From positions 186,001-250,000 of the forward strand of contig NZ_JACAOR010000010.1 of assembly GCF_013386115.1 (NCBI RefSeq): a stretch of 64,000 nucleotides of DNA. Direction: 5' to 3'. Origin of the DNA: Pseudomonas gingeri (GTDB taxonomy: Bacteria > Pseudomonadota > Gammaproteobacteria > Pseudomonadales > Pseudomonadaceae). Made by a program: the position numbers and the translations under genes. Shown in pieces: positions 26,020 through 33,551 of this stretch (positions are counted from its first letter, which is position 1; each line of letters starts with the position of its first letter). The notes below the pieces were generated by a model. That model was given only the letters and a program-made list of their open reading frames with translations, had not been told where the DNA came from and did no database searches.

Positions 26020-26826
26020 TTAGAAGTACGGGTTTGCATCCACGGGCTTGAGCATCGGCGCGCCGTATGCCTTCTGCCAGGTGGTATTGATGAAGCCGCT
26101 GCTGTGCATCTCGAACAGCACGACGTTCAGGTAGTCGCGCAGGCCGGTGCTGTTCTTCGCCACGCCGATGCAGTCGTATCCGACGGAAATCGGGTCCTTG
26201 AGCACGCGCCACTTCACGTCAGGATAGTTCTTGGTGAAGCTCATGAAGAAGTCGATGTTCTCGACAATCGCGTCGCCCCGCCCCTGGGCCACGGCACGCA
26301 CGGTATCGGCGATGGTTTCCACCAGCAGGACGTTGGACTTGGGCAGCTCTTTTTTCAGGTAGTCGACCGACCAGTTGCCGCGCATGTTGACCAGCTTGAT
26401 ATCCGGACTGTTGAGATCCTTCCAGTTATCGACCTTGAGCTTGTCGGTGGTCAGCACCGCCATGGACTCGGTGTGCAGCGGCACGGTGAAATCGATCAGC
26501 TTGGCGCGTTCGGAGTTGCGCGTCAGGGCGCCGAGGGAGATGTCGATCCGATCCGATTGCAGGAACGGCACACGCTGGGCACTCTCGGTTGGCACGAACT
26601 CTGCCTTGACGTTGAGGTTGCGGGCGATTTCGTTGGCCGCGTCGATGTCGAAGCCCACCAGTTCGTTCTTGTCGTTGTAGGAACTCATCGGTGGAAAGTT
26701 CGGGTTGACGCCGACCCGCAGGGTGCCGCTCTGGATGATCGAGTCGAGGCTGCGTGCTTGCACGACGCCAGACACGGCCGCGGCAACAACGGCCAGCGAG
26801 AGAATGACAGCTTTGAATTTAAGCAT
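26020..26826 (-). CDS. Polar amino-acid ABC transporter substrate-binding protein
   Basis: A 268-residue periplasmic protein with a signal peptide (about 24 residues, ending VVQA/RS). The ligand fold has GTLRVGVNPNFPPMSSY, ELVGFDIDAANEIA and DISLGALTRNSERAKLIDFT, the classic SBP family 3 (polar amino acid) signature. It starts the operon SBP-permease-permease-ATPase-2Fe-2S/FAD. Motif copies at 26912-26930 and 26938-26952 precede it. The ligand is presumably the amino or imino acid processed by the linked oxidases. Confidence 0.88.
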   Translation of the reverse strand: MLKFKAVILSLAVVAAAVSGVVQARSLDSIIQSGTLRVGVNPNFPPMSSYNDKNELVGFDIDAANEIARNLNVKAEFVPTESAQRVPFLQSDRIDISLGALTRNSERAKLIDFTVPLHTESMAVLTTDKLKVDNWKDLNSPDIKLVNMRGNWSVDYLKKELPKSNVLLVETIADTVRAVAQGRGDAIVENIDFFMSFTKNYPDVKWRVLKDPISVGYDCIGVAKNSTGLRDYLNVVLFEMHSSGFINTTWQKAYGAPMLKPVDANPYF

Positions 26827-26911
26827 GTGAAACTCCTGATTGGGGTTACAGGCGACGCCAGCGCTGACTGGAATCTCAATGTCTGACTTCGCCGCATCTA
26901 TGTCAATAATT

Positions 26912-26952
26912 TAATGCGCAATACGAACAAAAGATGTCAATGCGCACTTTTG
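26912..26952. promoter_or_regulatory. Operator-like sites before the ABC importer operon
   Basis: AATGCGCAATACGAACAA (26913-26930) and CAATGCGCACTTTTG (26938-26952) carry the TGCGCA core seen at the other promoters of the cluster. They lie 86 to 126 bases upstream of the binding-protein start. Confidence 0.45.
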
Positions 26953-26968
26953 ATTGCAGTCAATCGGC

Positions 26969-27736
26969 TCAACGAACGTAGCTGGCACCGTTCACATCGA
27001 GCGTGGCACCACTGAGGTGACGCGAACGCCCGCTGGCCAGAAACGCCACCAGCGCCGCGATGTCGCTCGGCGGCACCCACTCACCCATTGCCAGTTGCGC
27101 GGTGACCCCCTCCTCGCCGCCCTGGGTACGGGCAAACGACTCGGACATCTGCGTGCGCACCACGCCCGGCGCAACGATGTAGGCGAGGATTCCGTCCTTG
27201 GCATAAGCCCGGGCGACGGTCTGGGTCATCGACCGTACCGCGGCTTTCGACGCGGCGTAGGCGATGGTGTCCGGATTGGTCACCCCGCGCTGCGCCGCCC
27301 AACTGGAAATGGTGATCAGGATGCCGCCGCCATTGGCGTGAAAATGCTTCACCGCGCGGCGGATCAGGCGCGCCGGAGCCAGCACATTCACGTCCAGGGT
27401 TTCAGCCCAGACGCTGTCCCAGGTTTCATCGTCCGCGGCCATTCCGCCGTGCCAGCGCATGATCGCCGCGTTGTTGACGAAGCCATCGATACGGCCCTGC
27501 CAGGCCTGCGCCTGGTCCCACAAGGTTTCCACGCAGGCCAGGTCATGCAGGTCGGCCTGCAGGAACAGCTTGTCCGCGGCCGGCACATTGGCGAGCGCCT
27601 GTTCCGCCCCCGCCCGATCACCGCCGTAATGCGCGATCACCCGTGCGCCGGCCTCGCCCAGCGCCGTCGCGATAGCCGCGCCGATGCCTTTGGATGCGCC
27701 GGTGACAAGCAATGTCTTGCCCTTCAGGTCAAACAT
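26969..27736 (-). CDS. Short-chain dehydrogenase/reductase
   Basis: Start at ATG 27736, with GGAG 6 bases upstream; longer starts add a Cys/Arg-rich stretch. The 255-residue protein has TGASKGIG, FVNNAAIM, the catalytic Ser in ITISSWA and YAASK, and ends LDVNGASYVR. It is a FabG-like oxidoreductase likely acting on a hydroxy or keto intermediate of the pathway. It is separated from the IclR gene by a 383-base gap with operator-like sequence. Confidence 0.85.
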   Translation of the reverse strand: MFDLKGKTLLVTGASKGIGAAIATALGEAGARVIAHYGGDRAGAEQALANVPAADKLFLQADLHDLACVETLWDQAQAWQGRIDGFVNNAAIMRWHGGMAADDETWDSVWAETLDVNVLAPARLIRRAVKHFHANGGGILITISSWAAQRGVTNPDTIAYAASKAAVRSMTQTVARAYAKDGILAYIVAPGVVRTQMSESFARTQGGEEGVTAQLAMGEWVPPSDIAALVAFLASGRSRHLSGATLDVNGASYVR

Positions 27737-27805
27737 TGGAGACTCCATGCAATGGCCCGGGCATCGACAGTTCCTATGCACGGGCAAACAGGTTGTCTGG
27801 TCGGG

Positions 27806-27928
27806 TTACCGACCGCCGATGTAAAGGTGAAATAACGCGCAGCCGGTGTTGGCGGACTGGCGTCGAGACAGGGCCCAGGGGGCTGGAGGAAGCGCGGGCA
27901 CAAAGCCTCGCGCGGGTGTCAGGTGCAT
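27806..27928 (-). CDS. Possible leader peptide or small protein (40 aa)
   Basis: ATG 27928 is preceded by GGAG with an 8-base gap, a better site than that of many genes here. The 40-residue product begins MHLTPARGFVPALPPAPW and ends HLYIGGR before a TAA, 69 bases before the SDR start. It lies between the operator-like sequence (27981-28020) and the SDR gene, so it would be in the SDR leader. I do not recognise it; it could be a regulatory leader ORF or chance. Confidence 0.3.
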   Translation of the reverse strand: MHLTPARGFVPALPPAPWALSRRQSANTGCALFHLYIGGR

Positions 27929-27981
27929 AAGAATCACTCCATCGCTTAATGTTTTTGTTGTCGATGTGAGCGTTAACTTAT

Positions 27982-28020
27982 CGCACAATTGTGCGCATTG
28001 CAAACTAGTGTTCGCAAAAT
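27982..28020. promoter_or_regulatory. Operator-like palindrome before the SDR gene
   Basis: GCACAATTGTGC is a perfect 12-base palindrome (27983-27994) continued by GCATTGC, and GTGTTCGCAAAAT follows at 28008-28020. Both carry the CGCAC/GTTCG units seen across the cluster. The rest of the gap 27737-28119 shows only the small ORF at 27806 and the IclR terminator. Confidence 0.5.
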
Positions 28021-28063
28021 TCCCAAAGGGATTTGTAACAGCCGCGCCAGGCAAATCCCGGGC

Positions 28064-28097
28064 AAAAAAAACGCGCTCGATCAAGGATCAGAGCGCG
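28064..28097 (-). terminator. Rho-independent terminator of the IclR gene
   Basis: On the minus strand CGCGCTC (28097-28091) pairs with GAGCGCG (28078-28072) and is followed directly by a run of eight T (28071-28064). The stem begins 23 bases after the IclR stop. Confidence 0.85.
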
Positions 28098-28119
28098 CTG
28101 TCGAGCAGTGACCAGGGGC

Positions 28120-28926
28120 TTATCCCTGGAGGGCCTGCGTGATGTTTTTCGAAGCTTCCAGCAGTTCGGTGAGTATCCGCGTGCTCATGTCCTGCAAGGT
28201 CACGCGTTCGGTCGGACACGGCACGTTGAGGGCCGCGACCACCTTGCCATCACGGTCGCGAATCGGCACCGATATCGAGCGCAGGCTGATTTCCAGCTCC
28301 TGATCGACAATCGACCAGCCGCGCAAGCGGGTTTCGTTGACCAGCTCACGCAGCTTCACCTTGGAGGTCACCGTGTGCTCGGTGAATCTGGTCAGCGTGG
28401 TCTTGTCCAGGTATTCCTGGAACTCCGCCTCGGGCAACGCCGCCAGCAGCACCCGCCCGGTCGAAACGCTGTGCGCCGGTGAACGACTGCCGATCGATAT
28501 GCTGATGTTGACCACGCGCGTCGAGTTGGCCCGTGCCACGTAGATCACCGAATCGCCATCCAGCACGGCGGCGAAACAGGATTCCTGCAAACGGTCGGAC
28601 AACGCACTCATGATCGGCTGCGCCACGTCCCAGATATTCATCGAGGACAAGGCCGAAAAGCCGATCTCGAGGATCTTCGGCTTGAGGCTGAAGTACTTGC
28701 CGTCACTGTCGGCATAACCTTCGCGCACCAGGGTCAGCAGGAACCGGCGCGCGGTGGCCCGGCTCATGCCGCTGGCCTCGGCGACCTCGCTGAGGGTCCG
28801 CCGCGGCGTATGCCGGGTGAACGTCTTGATGACTTCGAGGCCACGAGCGAAAGAACCGACATAATCGCGATCACGGTTCTCAAGGTCGTCGATCGATGAT
28901 TCTGATTCGAGCATTTTTGACACCAT
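28120..28926 (-). CDS. IclR-family transcriptional regulator (PcaR/PobR subgroup)
   Basis: A 268-residue regulator (an ATG at 28914 is an alternative start). Residues about 25-85 form the IclR winged helix (SFARGLEVIKTF, LSEVAEASGMSRATARRFLLTL); the rest is the effector domain (VARANSTRVVNISISIGSR, then AALNVPCPTERV). The resemblance is to the PcaR/PobR/CatR group that controls aromatic and related catabolic genes. It sits centrally in the 18701-37204 cluster and has its own palindrome at 28941-28959. The repeated GTTCG/CGCAC motif before most cluster operons makes it the probable regulator of all of them. Confidence 0.88.
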   Translation of the reverse strand: MVSKMLESESSIDDLENRDRDYVGSFARGLEVIKTFTRHTPRRTLSEVAEASGMSRATARRFLLTLVREGYADSDGKYFSLKPKILEIGFSALSSMNIWDVAQPIMSALSDRLQESCFAAVLDGDSVIYVARANSTRVVNISISIGSRSPAHSVSTGRVLLAALPEAEFQEYLDKTTLTRFTEHTVTSKVKLRELVNETRLRGWSIVDQELEISLRSISVPIRDRDGKVVAALNVPCPTERVTLQDMSTRILTELLEASKNITQALQG

Positions 28927-28940
28927 TTCCTATTAAAAGC

Positions 28941-28959
28941 CTGTGCGACGTGCGCACAG
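28941..28959. promoter_or_regulatory. Candidate autoregulatory operator of the IclR gene
   Basis: CTGTGCG (28941-28947) and CGCACAG (28953-28959) form a perfect 7-base inverted repeat around five bases, 15 to 27 bases before the possible IclR starts. It shares the TGCGCACA core of the cluster. Confidence 0.55.
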
Positions 28960-28978
28960 AAGTTTAGACCGGAATATA

Positions 28979-30436
28979 TCAGCTCACCTGGGCAACGCAT
29001 ACATATTTGAGCTCGGTGAACTCCTCGATGGCGTGGTGCGAACCTTCGCGACCGATACCTGAAGACTTCACCCCGCCAAAGGGGGCGCCTTCATAGGAAG
29101 TCGCACCGGTATTGACCCCGACAATGCCGACTTCGAGCGCTTCGCTGACGCGCCAGACCCGTCCGTTGTCACGCGTGAAGAAGTACGCCGCCAGGCCGAA
29201 CTCGGTGTCGTTCGCCGCCGCGATCACCTCGGCTTCGGTCTCGAAGCGGAACACCGGCGCCACCGGGCCGAAGGTCTCTTCCACGGCAATGCGCATGCTG
29301 GCGGTCACATCGGCGAGCACGGTGGGCTCGAAGAAGGTCTGTCCCAGGGCATGCCGATGACCGCCCGTGACAATCCGCGCGCCCTGCGCCAGGGCGTCAT
29401 CTATATGCTCCTGAACCTTGCGGACCGCTGCCTCGTCGATCAATGGTCCCTGCTGCACGCCTTCCGCCTGCCCATCGCCAACCCGCAGCGCCGCCACGGC
29501 CTCGGCGAAACGCGCGACGAAACGATCATGGATACCGCTCTGTACATAGATGCGGTTGGCGCAGACACAGGTCTGGCCCATGTTGCGGAATTTCGAGGCG
29601 ATGGCACCCGTGACGGCCACGTCGATATCGGCGTCGTCAAAGATGATCAACGGTGCGTTGCCGCCCAGTTCCAGCGCGACTTTCTTGATGGTGCCGGCCG
29701 CCTTGGCCATCAGCGAACGACCGACCTCGGTCGAACCGGTGAAGGTCACTTTGCGCACCAGGGGATGTGTCGACAGCTCGTCGCCCACTTCACCGGCAGC
29801 CCCGGTCACCACGCTGAATACGCCCTCTGGCAGCCCGGCACGACGGCCGAGCTCGGCCAGCGCCAGGGCTGAAAATGGCGTCGCGCTGGCCGGCTTGAGC
29901 ACCATGCTGCAGCCGGCGGCAATCGCCGGTCCGGCCTTGCGCGGGATCATCGCCATGGGAAAGTTCCACGGCGTGATCGCCGCGCACACACCGATCGGCT
30001 GGCGCAGGACCAGCATGCGCTGGCCCTGCTGCGGCGCGGGGAGGATTTCGCCGTAGACACGCTTGGCCTCCTCGGCGAACCACTCGAAAAAGGCCGCGCC
30101 GTAGAGGATCTCGCCCCGGGCCTCGGCCAACGGCTTGCCCTGCTCGGCCGTCAGGATCAACGCCAGGTCGTCGACATGCTCGACAATCAGGTCATACCAG
30201 CGCTTGACCACCTTTGCCCGCTCGCCCGCCGGACGTGCCGCCCAGGGACGGAAGGCCCGTTCCGCCCCTTCGATGGCCTCGACTGTCTCGGCGCGCCCCG
30301 CCTTGGGCACCCGCCCGACCCGCTCACCGGTACTCGGATTGGTCACCTCAATCCAGCCGCATCCCTCGGGAACCGACCACGCGCCATTGACGAAGATCGC
30401 TTGCTTGAGCAGTGAAGGGTCTTTCAAGTTCAGCAT
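28979..30436 (-). CDS. NAD(P)-dependent aldehyde dehydrogenase (succinate/2-oxoglutarate semialdehyde type)
   Basis: A 485-residue ALDH with an intact active site: catalytic Glu in LELGGNAP and Cys in GQTCVCANR, plus FTGSTEVGRSL and a PWNFPMAM cofactor segment. The GQTCVCANR form is typical of succinate-semialdehyde and 2-oxoglutarate-semialdehyde dehydrogenases. In hydroxyproline-type pathways this step follows the DapA-family deaminase and yields 2-oxoglutarate. It is divergent from the aminotransferase gene over a gap with two motif copies. Confidence 0.88.
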   Translation of the reverse strand: MLNLKDPSLLKQAIFVNGAWSVPEGCGWIEVTNPSTGERVGRVPKAGRAETVEAIEGAERAFRPWAARPAGERAKVVKRWYDLIVEHVDDLALILTAEQGKPLAEARGEILYGAAFFEWFAEEAKRVYGEILPAPQQGQRMLVLRQPIGVCAAITPWNFPMAMIPRKAGPAIAAGCSMVLKPASATPFSALALAELGRRAGLPEGVFSVVTGAAGEVGDELSTHPLVRKVTFTGSTEVGRSLMAKAAGTIKKVALELGGNAPLIIFDDADIDVAVTGAIASKFRNMGQTCVCANRIYVQSGIHDRFVARFAEAVAALRVGDGQAEGVQQGPLIDEAAVRKVQEHIDDALAQGARIVTGGHRHALGQTFFEPTVLADVTASMRIAVEETFGPVAPVFRFETEAEVIAAANDTEFGLAAYFFTRDNGRVWRVSEALEVGIVGVNTGATSYEGAPFGGVKSSGIGREGSHHAIEEFTELKYVCVAQVS

Positions 30437-30474
30437 GATTTGTTTCCTCGTTGCAGGATTAAGGTGCTACATTT

Positions 30475-30514
30475 ATGTTCGCACAACGCCCACAACACCG
30501 CAATGCGCACAAAT
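30475..30514. promoter_or_regulatory. Operator-like sites in the ALDH/aminotransferase divergent gap
   Basis: ATGTTCGCACAAC (30475-30487) and AATGCGCACAAAT (30502-30514) are near-direct repeats, 27 bases apart, between the divergent starts at 30436 and 30551. They give the clearest form of the cluster motif: TKCGCACAA preceded by ATG. Confidence 0.55.
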
Positions 30515-30550
30515 AATCATCCGAAAACTTGGTTAGCAACTGGAGAGATC

Positions 30551-31954
30551 ATGGATCCACGTACCCCATCGACCGATCTGCATGACTTGGATCGGCGTTA
30601 TTTCCTGCACCCTTTCACCGCACTGGCCGAGCACGAACGCAACGGCCCACTGGTGATGGTCAAGGGTGAAGGTGTCTGGCTGGAAGACACCAACGGTCGC
30701 CGTTACATCGACTCGATGGCGGGGCTCTGGTGCGTCAACGTCGGTTACGGGCGCAAGGAAATCGCCGACACCCTGCATGCCCAGGCGATGCGCCTGCCCT
30801 ACTACCATTCGTTCTCGTCGATGGCCACCGATACGCCGATCCTGCTCGCCGAGAAGCTGATCCAGCTGTCGCCGGTGCCGATGTCCAAGGTGTTCTTCGG
30901 CAACTCCGGCTCCGATGCCAACGACACCCAGGTCAAGCTGGTCTGGTACTACAACAACGCTCGCGGCTTGCCGCAGAAAAAGAAGATCATCGCGCGCAAT
31001 CGCGGCTATCACGGGGTGACGGTGGTCGCGGCGGGCCTGACAGGGTTGCCCGGCATGCACGCAGGCTTCGACCTGCCACTGCCGTTCATCCGGCACACCA
31101 CGGCGCCGCACCGCCTGTGGCAGGCCGAGCCCGGCCAGAGCGATGCCGCCTTCGTCGCACGCCTGGCGGCCGACCTGGAGAACCTGATCCTCGCGGAAGG
31201 CCCGGACACCGTGGCAGCGATGATCATGGAGCCGGTGATGGGCGCCGGCGGCGTGATCGTCCCGCCCGCCGGCTATTACGCCGCGATGCAGGCCGTGCTC
31301 GATAAATACGATGTATTGCTGATCGCCGACGAGGTGATCTGCGGCTTCGGGCGCCTCGGCACCCAGTTCGGCAGTGAAAAAATGGGCATGCGTCCCGACC
31401 TGATGACCGTCGCCAAGGGCATCACCTCGGCCTACGTGCCGTTGTCGGCCTGCATCGTTTCCGAAAAGATCTGGCAAGGCCTGCTGCTCGGCGGCGAAAA
31501 ATACGGGGCCTTCGCCCACGGCTATACCTACAGCGCCCACCCCCTGGCCGCGGCGGTCGCCCTGACCAACCTGCAGATCATCGAGGAAGAAGGCCTGGTG
31601 GCCCAGGCCGGTGCGCGAGGCGAACTGATGCATCGCCTGTTGCGCGAAACCTTTGCCGATCATCCGGCCGTGGGTGAAATACGTGGCGTGGGCCTGATGG
31701 GTGCCGTCGAGTTTGTCGCCCGTCGGGATCCGGCCACCGCCTTTGACCCGGCACTGAAGGTCGCCCCGCGCATCGCCCGCGCGGCACTGGAAGAAGGCCT
31801 GATCACCCGCGCCCTGCCCCAGGGCGACTCGATTTCGTTCTCGCCGCCGTTCGTGATCAGCGAAGACGAAGTGGTTGAAATGGTCGCCCGTGCGCGTCGT
31901 GCAGTGGACAAGGTGTTCAGCCAACTGCACGCCGAAGGTCACTGGAAAGGCTGA
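30551..31954 (+). CDS. Class III pyridoxal-phosphate aminotransferase (omega-amino acid/amine type)
   Basis: Start at ATG 30551, with GGAGAG just upstream. The 467-residue enzyme has SGSDANDTQVKLVWYY (PLP phosphate region), LIADEVICGFGR with the PLP-binding Asp and the Schiff-base Lys in TVAKGITSAYVPLS. The N-terminal FLHPFTALAEHERNGP is typical of amine/beta-alanine/taurine:pyruvate transaminases. It probably moves a terminal amino group to pyruvate or an oxoacid, giving an aldehyde for the divergent ALDH. Substrate is not deducible. Confidence 0.88.
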   Translation: MDPRTPSTDLHDLDRRYFLHPFTALAEHERNGPLVMVKGEGVWLEDTNGRRYIDSMAGLWCVNVGYGRKEIADTLHAQAMRLPYYHSFSSMATDTPILLAEKLIQLSPVPMSKVFFGNSGSDANDTQVKLVWYYNNARGLPQKKKIIARNRGYHGVTVVAAGLTGLPGMHAGFDLPLPFIRHTTAPHRLWQAEPGQSDAAFVARLAADLENLILAEGPDTVAAMIMEPVMGAGGVIVPPAGYYAAMQAVLDKYDVLLIADEVICGFGRLGTQFGSEKMGMRPDLMTVAKGITSAYVPLSACIVSEKIWQGLLLGGEKYGAFAHGYTYSAHPLAAAVALTNLQIIEEEGLVAQAGARGELMHRLLRETFADHPAVGEIRGVGLMGAVEFVARRDPATAFDPALKVAPRIARAALEEGLITRALPQGDSISFSPPFVISEDEVVEMVARARRAVDKVFSQLHAEGHWKG

Positions 31955-31964
31955 GACAACCTCC

Positions 31965-31993
31965 AGCCGCTGGCGCAGGTCGCGCCAGCGGCT
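31965..31993. terminator. Shared hairpin between aminotransferase and gcvPB-like genes
   Basis: AGCCGCTGGCGC (31965-31976) pairs perfectly with GCGCCAGCGGCT (31982-31993). The 12-base stem sits 11 bases after the aminotransferase stop and 20 bases after the stop of the convergent gene. No T-run follows on either strand, so a bidirectional terminator or 3'-end stabiliser is likely but unproven. Confidence 0.55.
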
Positions 31994-32012
31994 ATCGACC
32001 GCGCGTCACAGG

Positions 32013-33551
32013 TTACTGTGCGCCGGGATGCTTGCGCTGATAGGCGCGCCAGGTCGTCGCCCAGCGGGCCGGGTCTTCGAGGGGGCCGGTATCAAGGCGA
32101 CCGATGGGATGATTATGCGGCGCCGTGCGCACCAGGTCCGGGTTGTCATAGGCTTCCCGACACACCTGCGCCAGCACCGCGATCCAGTAATCGATATCTT
32201 CCTTGGACCACATCTCGCCGGCCTCGGGGGTAAACGGCTGCGCAATCACCCAGGGTTCATGGGCCAGCCAGAACGCATCGACACCGTAGTCGACCATGCG
32301 GTTCTGCACGTCGTAGGCACTGATGCCGGTCTCGCGCTCCAGGGTTTCCAGACTGTAGCGCGTCATTTCCAGGCGCCACGTCTTGATATGCGGGTGCGAA
32401 CAGGTCACCCCGCGGATTTCGGCGAGCCTCTTGCCCATGTAGTTGTTGGCCAGAACCGACAGATCCGAGGCCTCGGCAATCCCCTCGATACCCATGGCCC
32501 GCACCCAGGCATATGCCTTGATGATCTGCGGCAGATTGCCAAGGAACTCGCGCACCCGGCCAATGCCCAGCTCATCACCCGCCTCCAGGCGAAACCTGCC
32601 CTGTTCCTCGACCAGTAACGGGCCCGGCAAATAGGGGATCAGTTCCTCGCTGCAACCATAGGCACCGACCGCCGGCCCGCCACCGCCCTTCGGTGCGCCG
32701 AAGGTCTTGTGCAACATGAACATGCAGGCATCGAAGCCCAGGTCCCGTGCCCGTACCTTGCTCATCACACCATTGAAGTTGGCATGGTCGTAGAAGCACA
32801 GGCCACCCGCCTCCTTGACCACCCGCACCCACTCGGCGATATCCGGATTGTAGATCCCCATGTCGTCGGGGTTATTGATCATCAGGGCCGCCGTACGCGA
32901 CGACACCGCCGCCTTGAGCGCTTCCAGCGATGGATAACCGTTCTCTTCCAGCGGCAAGGTGATGATCTTGAATCCCGCCGTCGCCGCCGTCGCCGGATTG
33001 CACGGGTGCGACTGGATCGAGGTGATGATCTCATCGCGGGTTTCCAGCTCGCCGCGGGCGGCGTGATACGCGCGGGTCACGCAGACATGCAGAAACGCCG
33101 CATCGGCACCGCCCGCCGCCTGAAACACAAAGCGGTCCATGCCGGACAACGCCCGCAGATTGAGATCCAGGTTATGCATGACCTGCAGCGAGCCCTGCAA
33201 GGTCGAGTCGGGCTGGCGTGGATGCAACTGCGCGACATCATCGCGCGCGGTGATCGCTTCGTTGACCCGCGCGTTGTACTTCATCGTGCAGGTGCCAAAC
33301 AGCGAGATCCCCATCATTCCCAAGGTTTGCTGCGACAGGTGCAAATAATGTCGCAACACATCGGGCTCGGACATTTCCGGCAGCTTGGGCAAGGTCTTGC
33401 GACGCATCGCCGCCGGGATCACGCTCAGATCGCAAGGCACCGCCGCCGTGGGAAACACCACGCCACGCCGGCCGGGACGCGACAAGGTCATCACCACCGG
33501 CTCATCCCACACGGCGGCCTGGTATCGGCGTAACTTGACGGATTCACTCAT
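32013..33551 (-). CDS. gcvPB: Glycine dehydrogenase (decarboxylating) subunit 2-like protein
   Basis: A 512-residue PLP enzyme of the GcvPB family: an N-terminal LPKLPEMSEPDVLRHYLHLS segment, GTCTMKYNARVNE, QAAGGADAA, DHANFNGVM and the PLP lysine in MLHKTFGAPKGGGGPA. GcvPA/GcvPB together decarboxylate glycine onto a lipoyl-GcvH. Pseudomonads usually carry a single fused GcvP of about 950 residues next to gcvH and gcvT; no gcvH or gcvT is present here. The pair may therefore act on another amino acid or use a distant lipoyl carrier. It overlaps the subunit 1 gene by 8 bases. Confidence 0.85.
   Translation of the reverse strand: MSESVKLRRYQAAVWDEPVVMTLSRPGRRGVVFPTAAVPCDLSVIPAAMRRKTLPKLPEMSEPDVLRHYLHLSQQTLGMMGISLFGTCTMKYNARVNEAITARDDVAQLHPRQPDSTLQGSLQVMHNLDLNLRALSGMDRFVFQAAGGADAAFLHVCVTRAYHAARGELETRDEIITSIQSHPCNPATAATAGFKIITLPLEENGYPSLEALKAAVSSRTAALMINNPDDMGIYNPDIAEWVRVVKEAGGLCFYDHANFNGVMSKVRARDLGFDACMFMLHKTFGAPKGGGGPAVGAYGCSEELIPYLPGPLLVEEQGRFRLEAGDELGIGRVREFLGNLPQIIKAYAWVRAMGIEGIAEASDLSVLANNYMGKRLAEIRGVTCSHPHIKTWRLEMTRYSLETLERETGISAYDVQNRMVDYGVDAFWLAHEPWVIAQPFTPEAGEMWSKEDIDYWIAVLAQVCREAYDNPDLVRTAPHNHPIGRLDTGPLEDPARWATTWRAYQRKHPGAQ

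Noticed and set aside
25321..26886. Plus-strand 521-codon frame over the amino-acid permease and binding-protein genes
   Set aside because: His/Gln/Arg-rich shadow; the minus-strand frames have signal peptide, membrane spans and family motifs.
30533..31942. Minus-strand 469-codon frame opposite the aminotransferase
   Set aside because: Antisense shadow with no domain; the aminotransferase has all PLP motifs.
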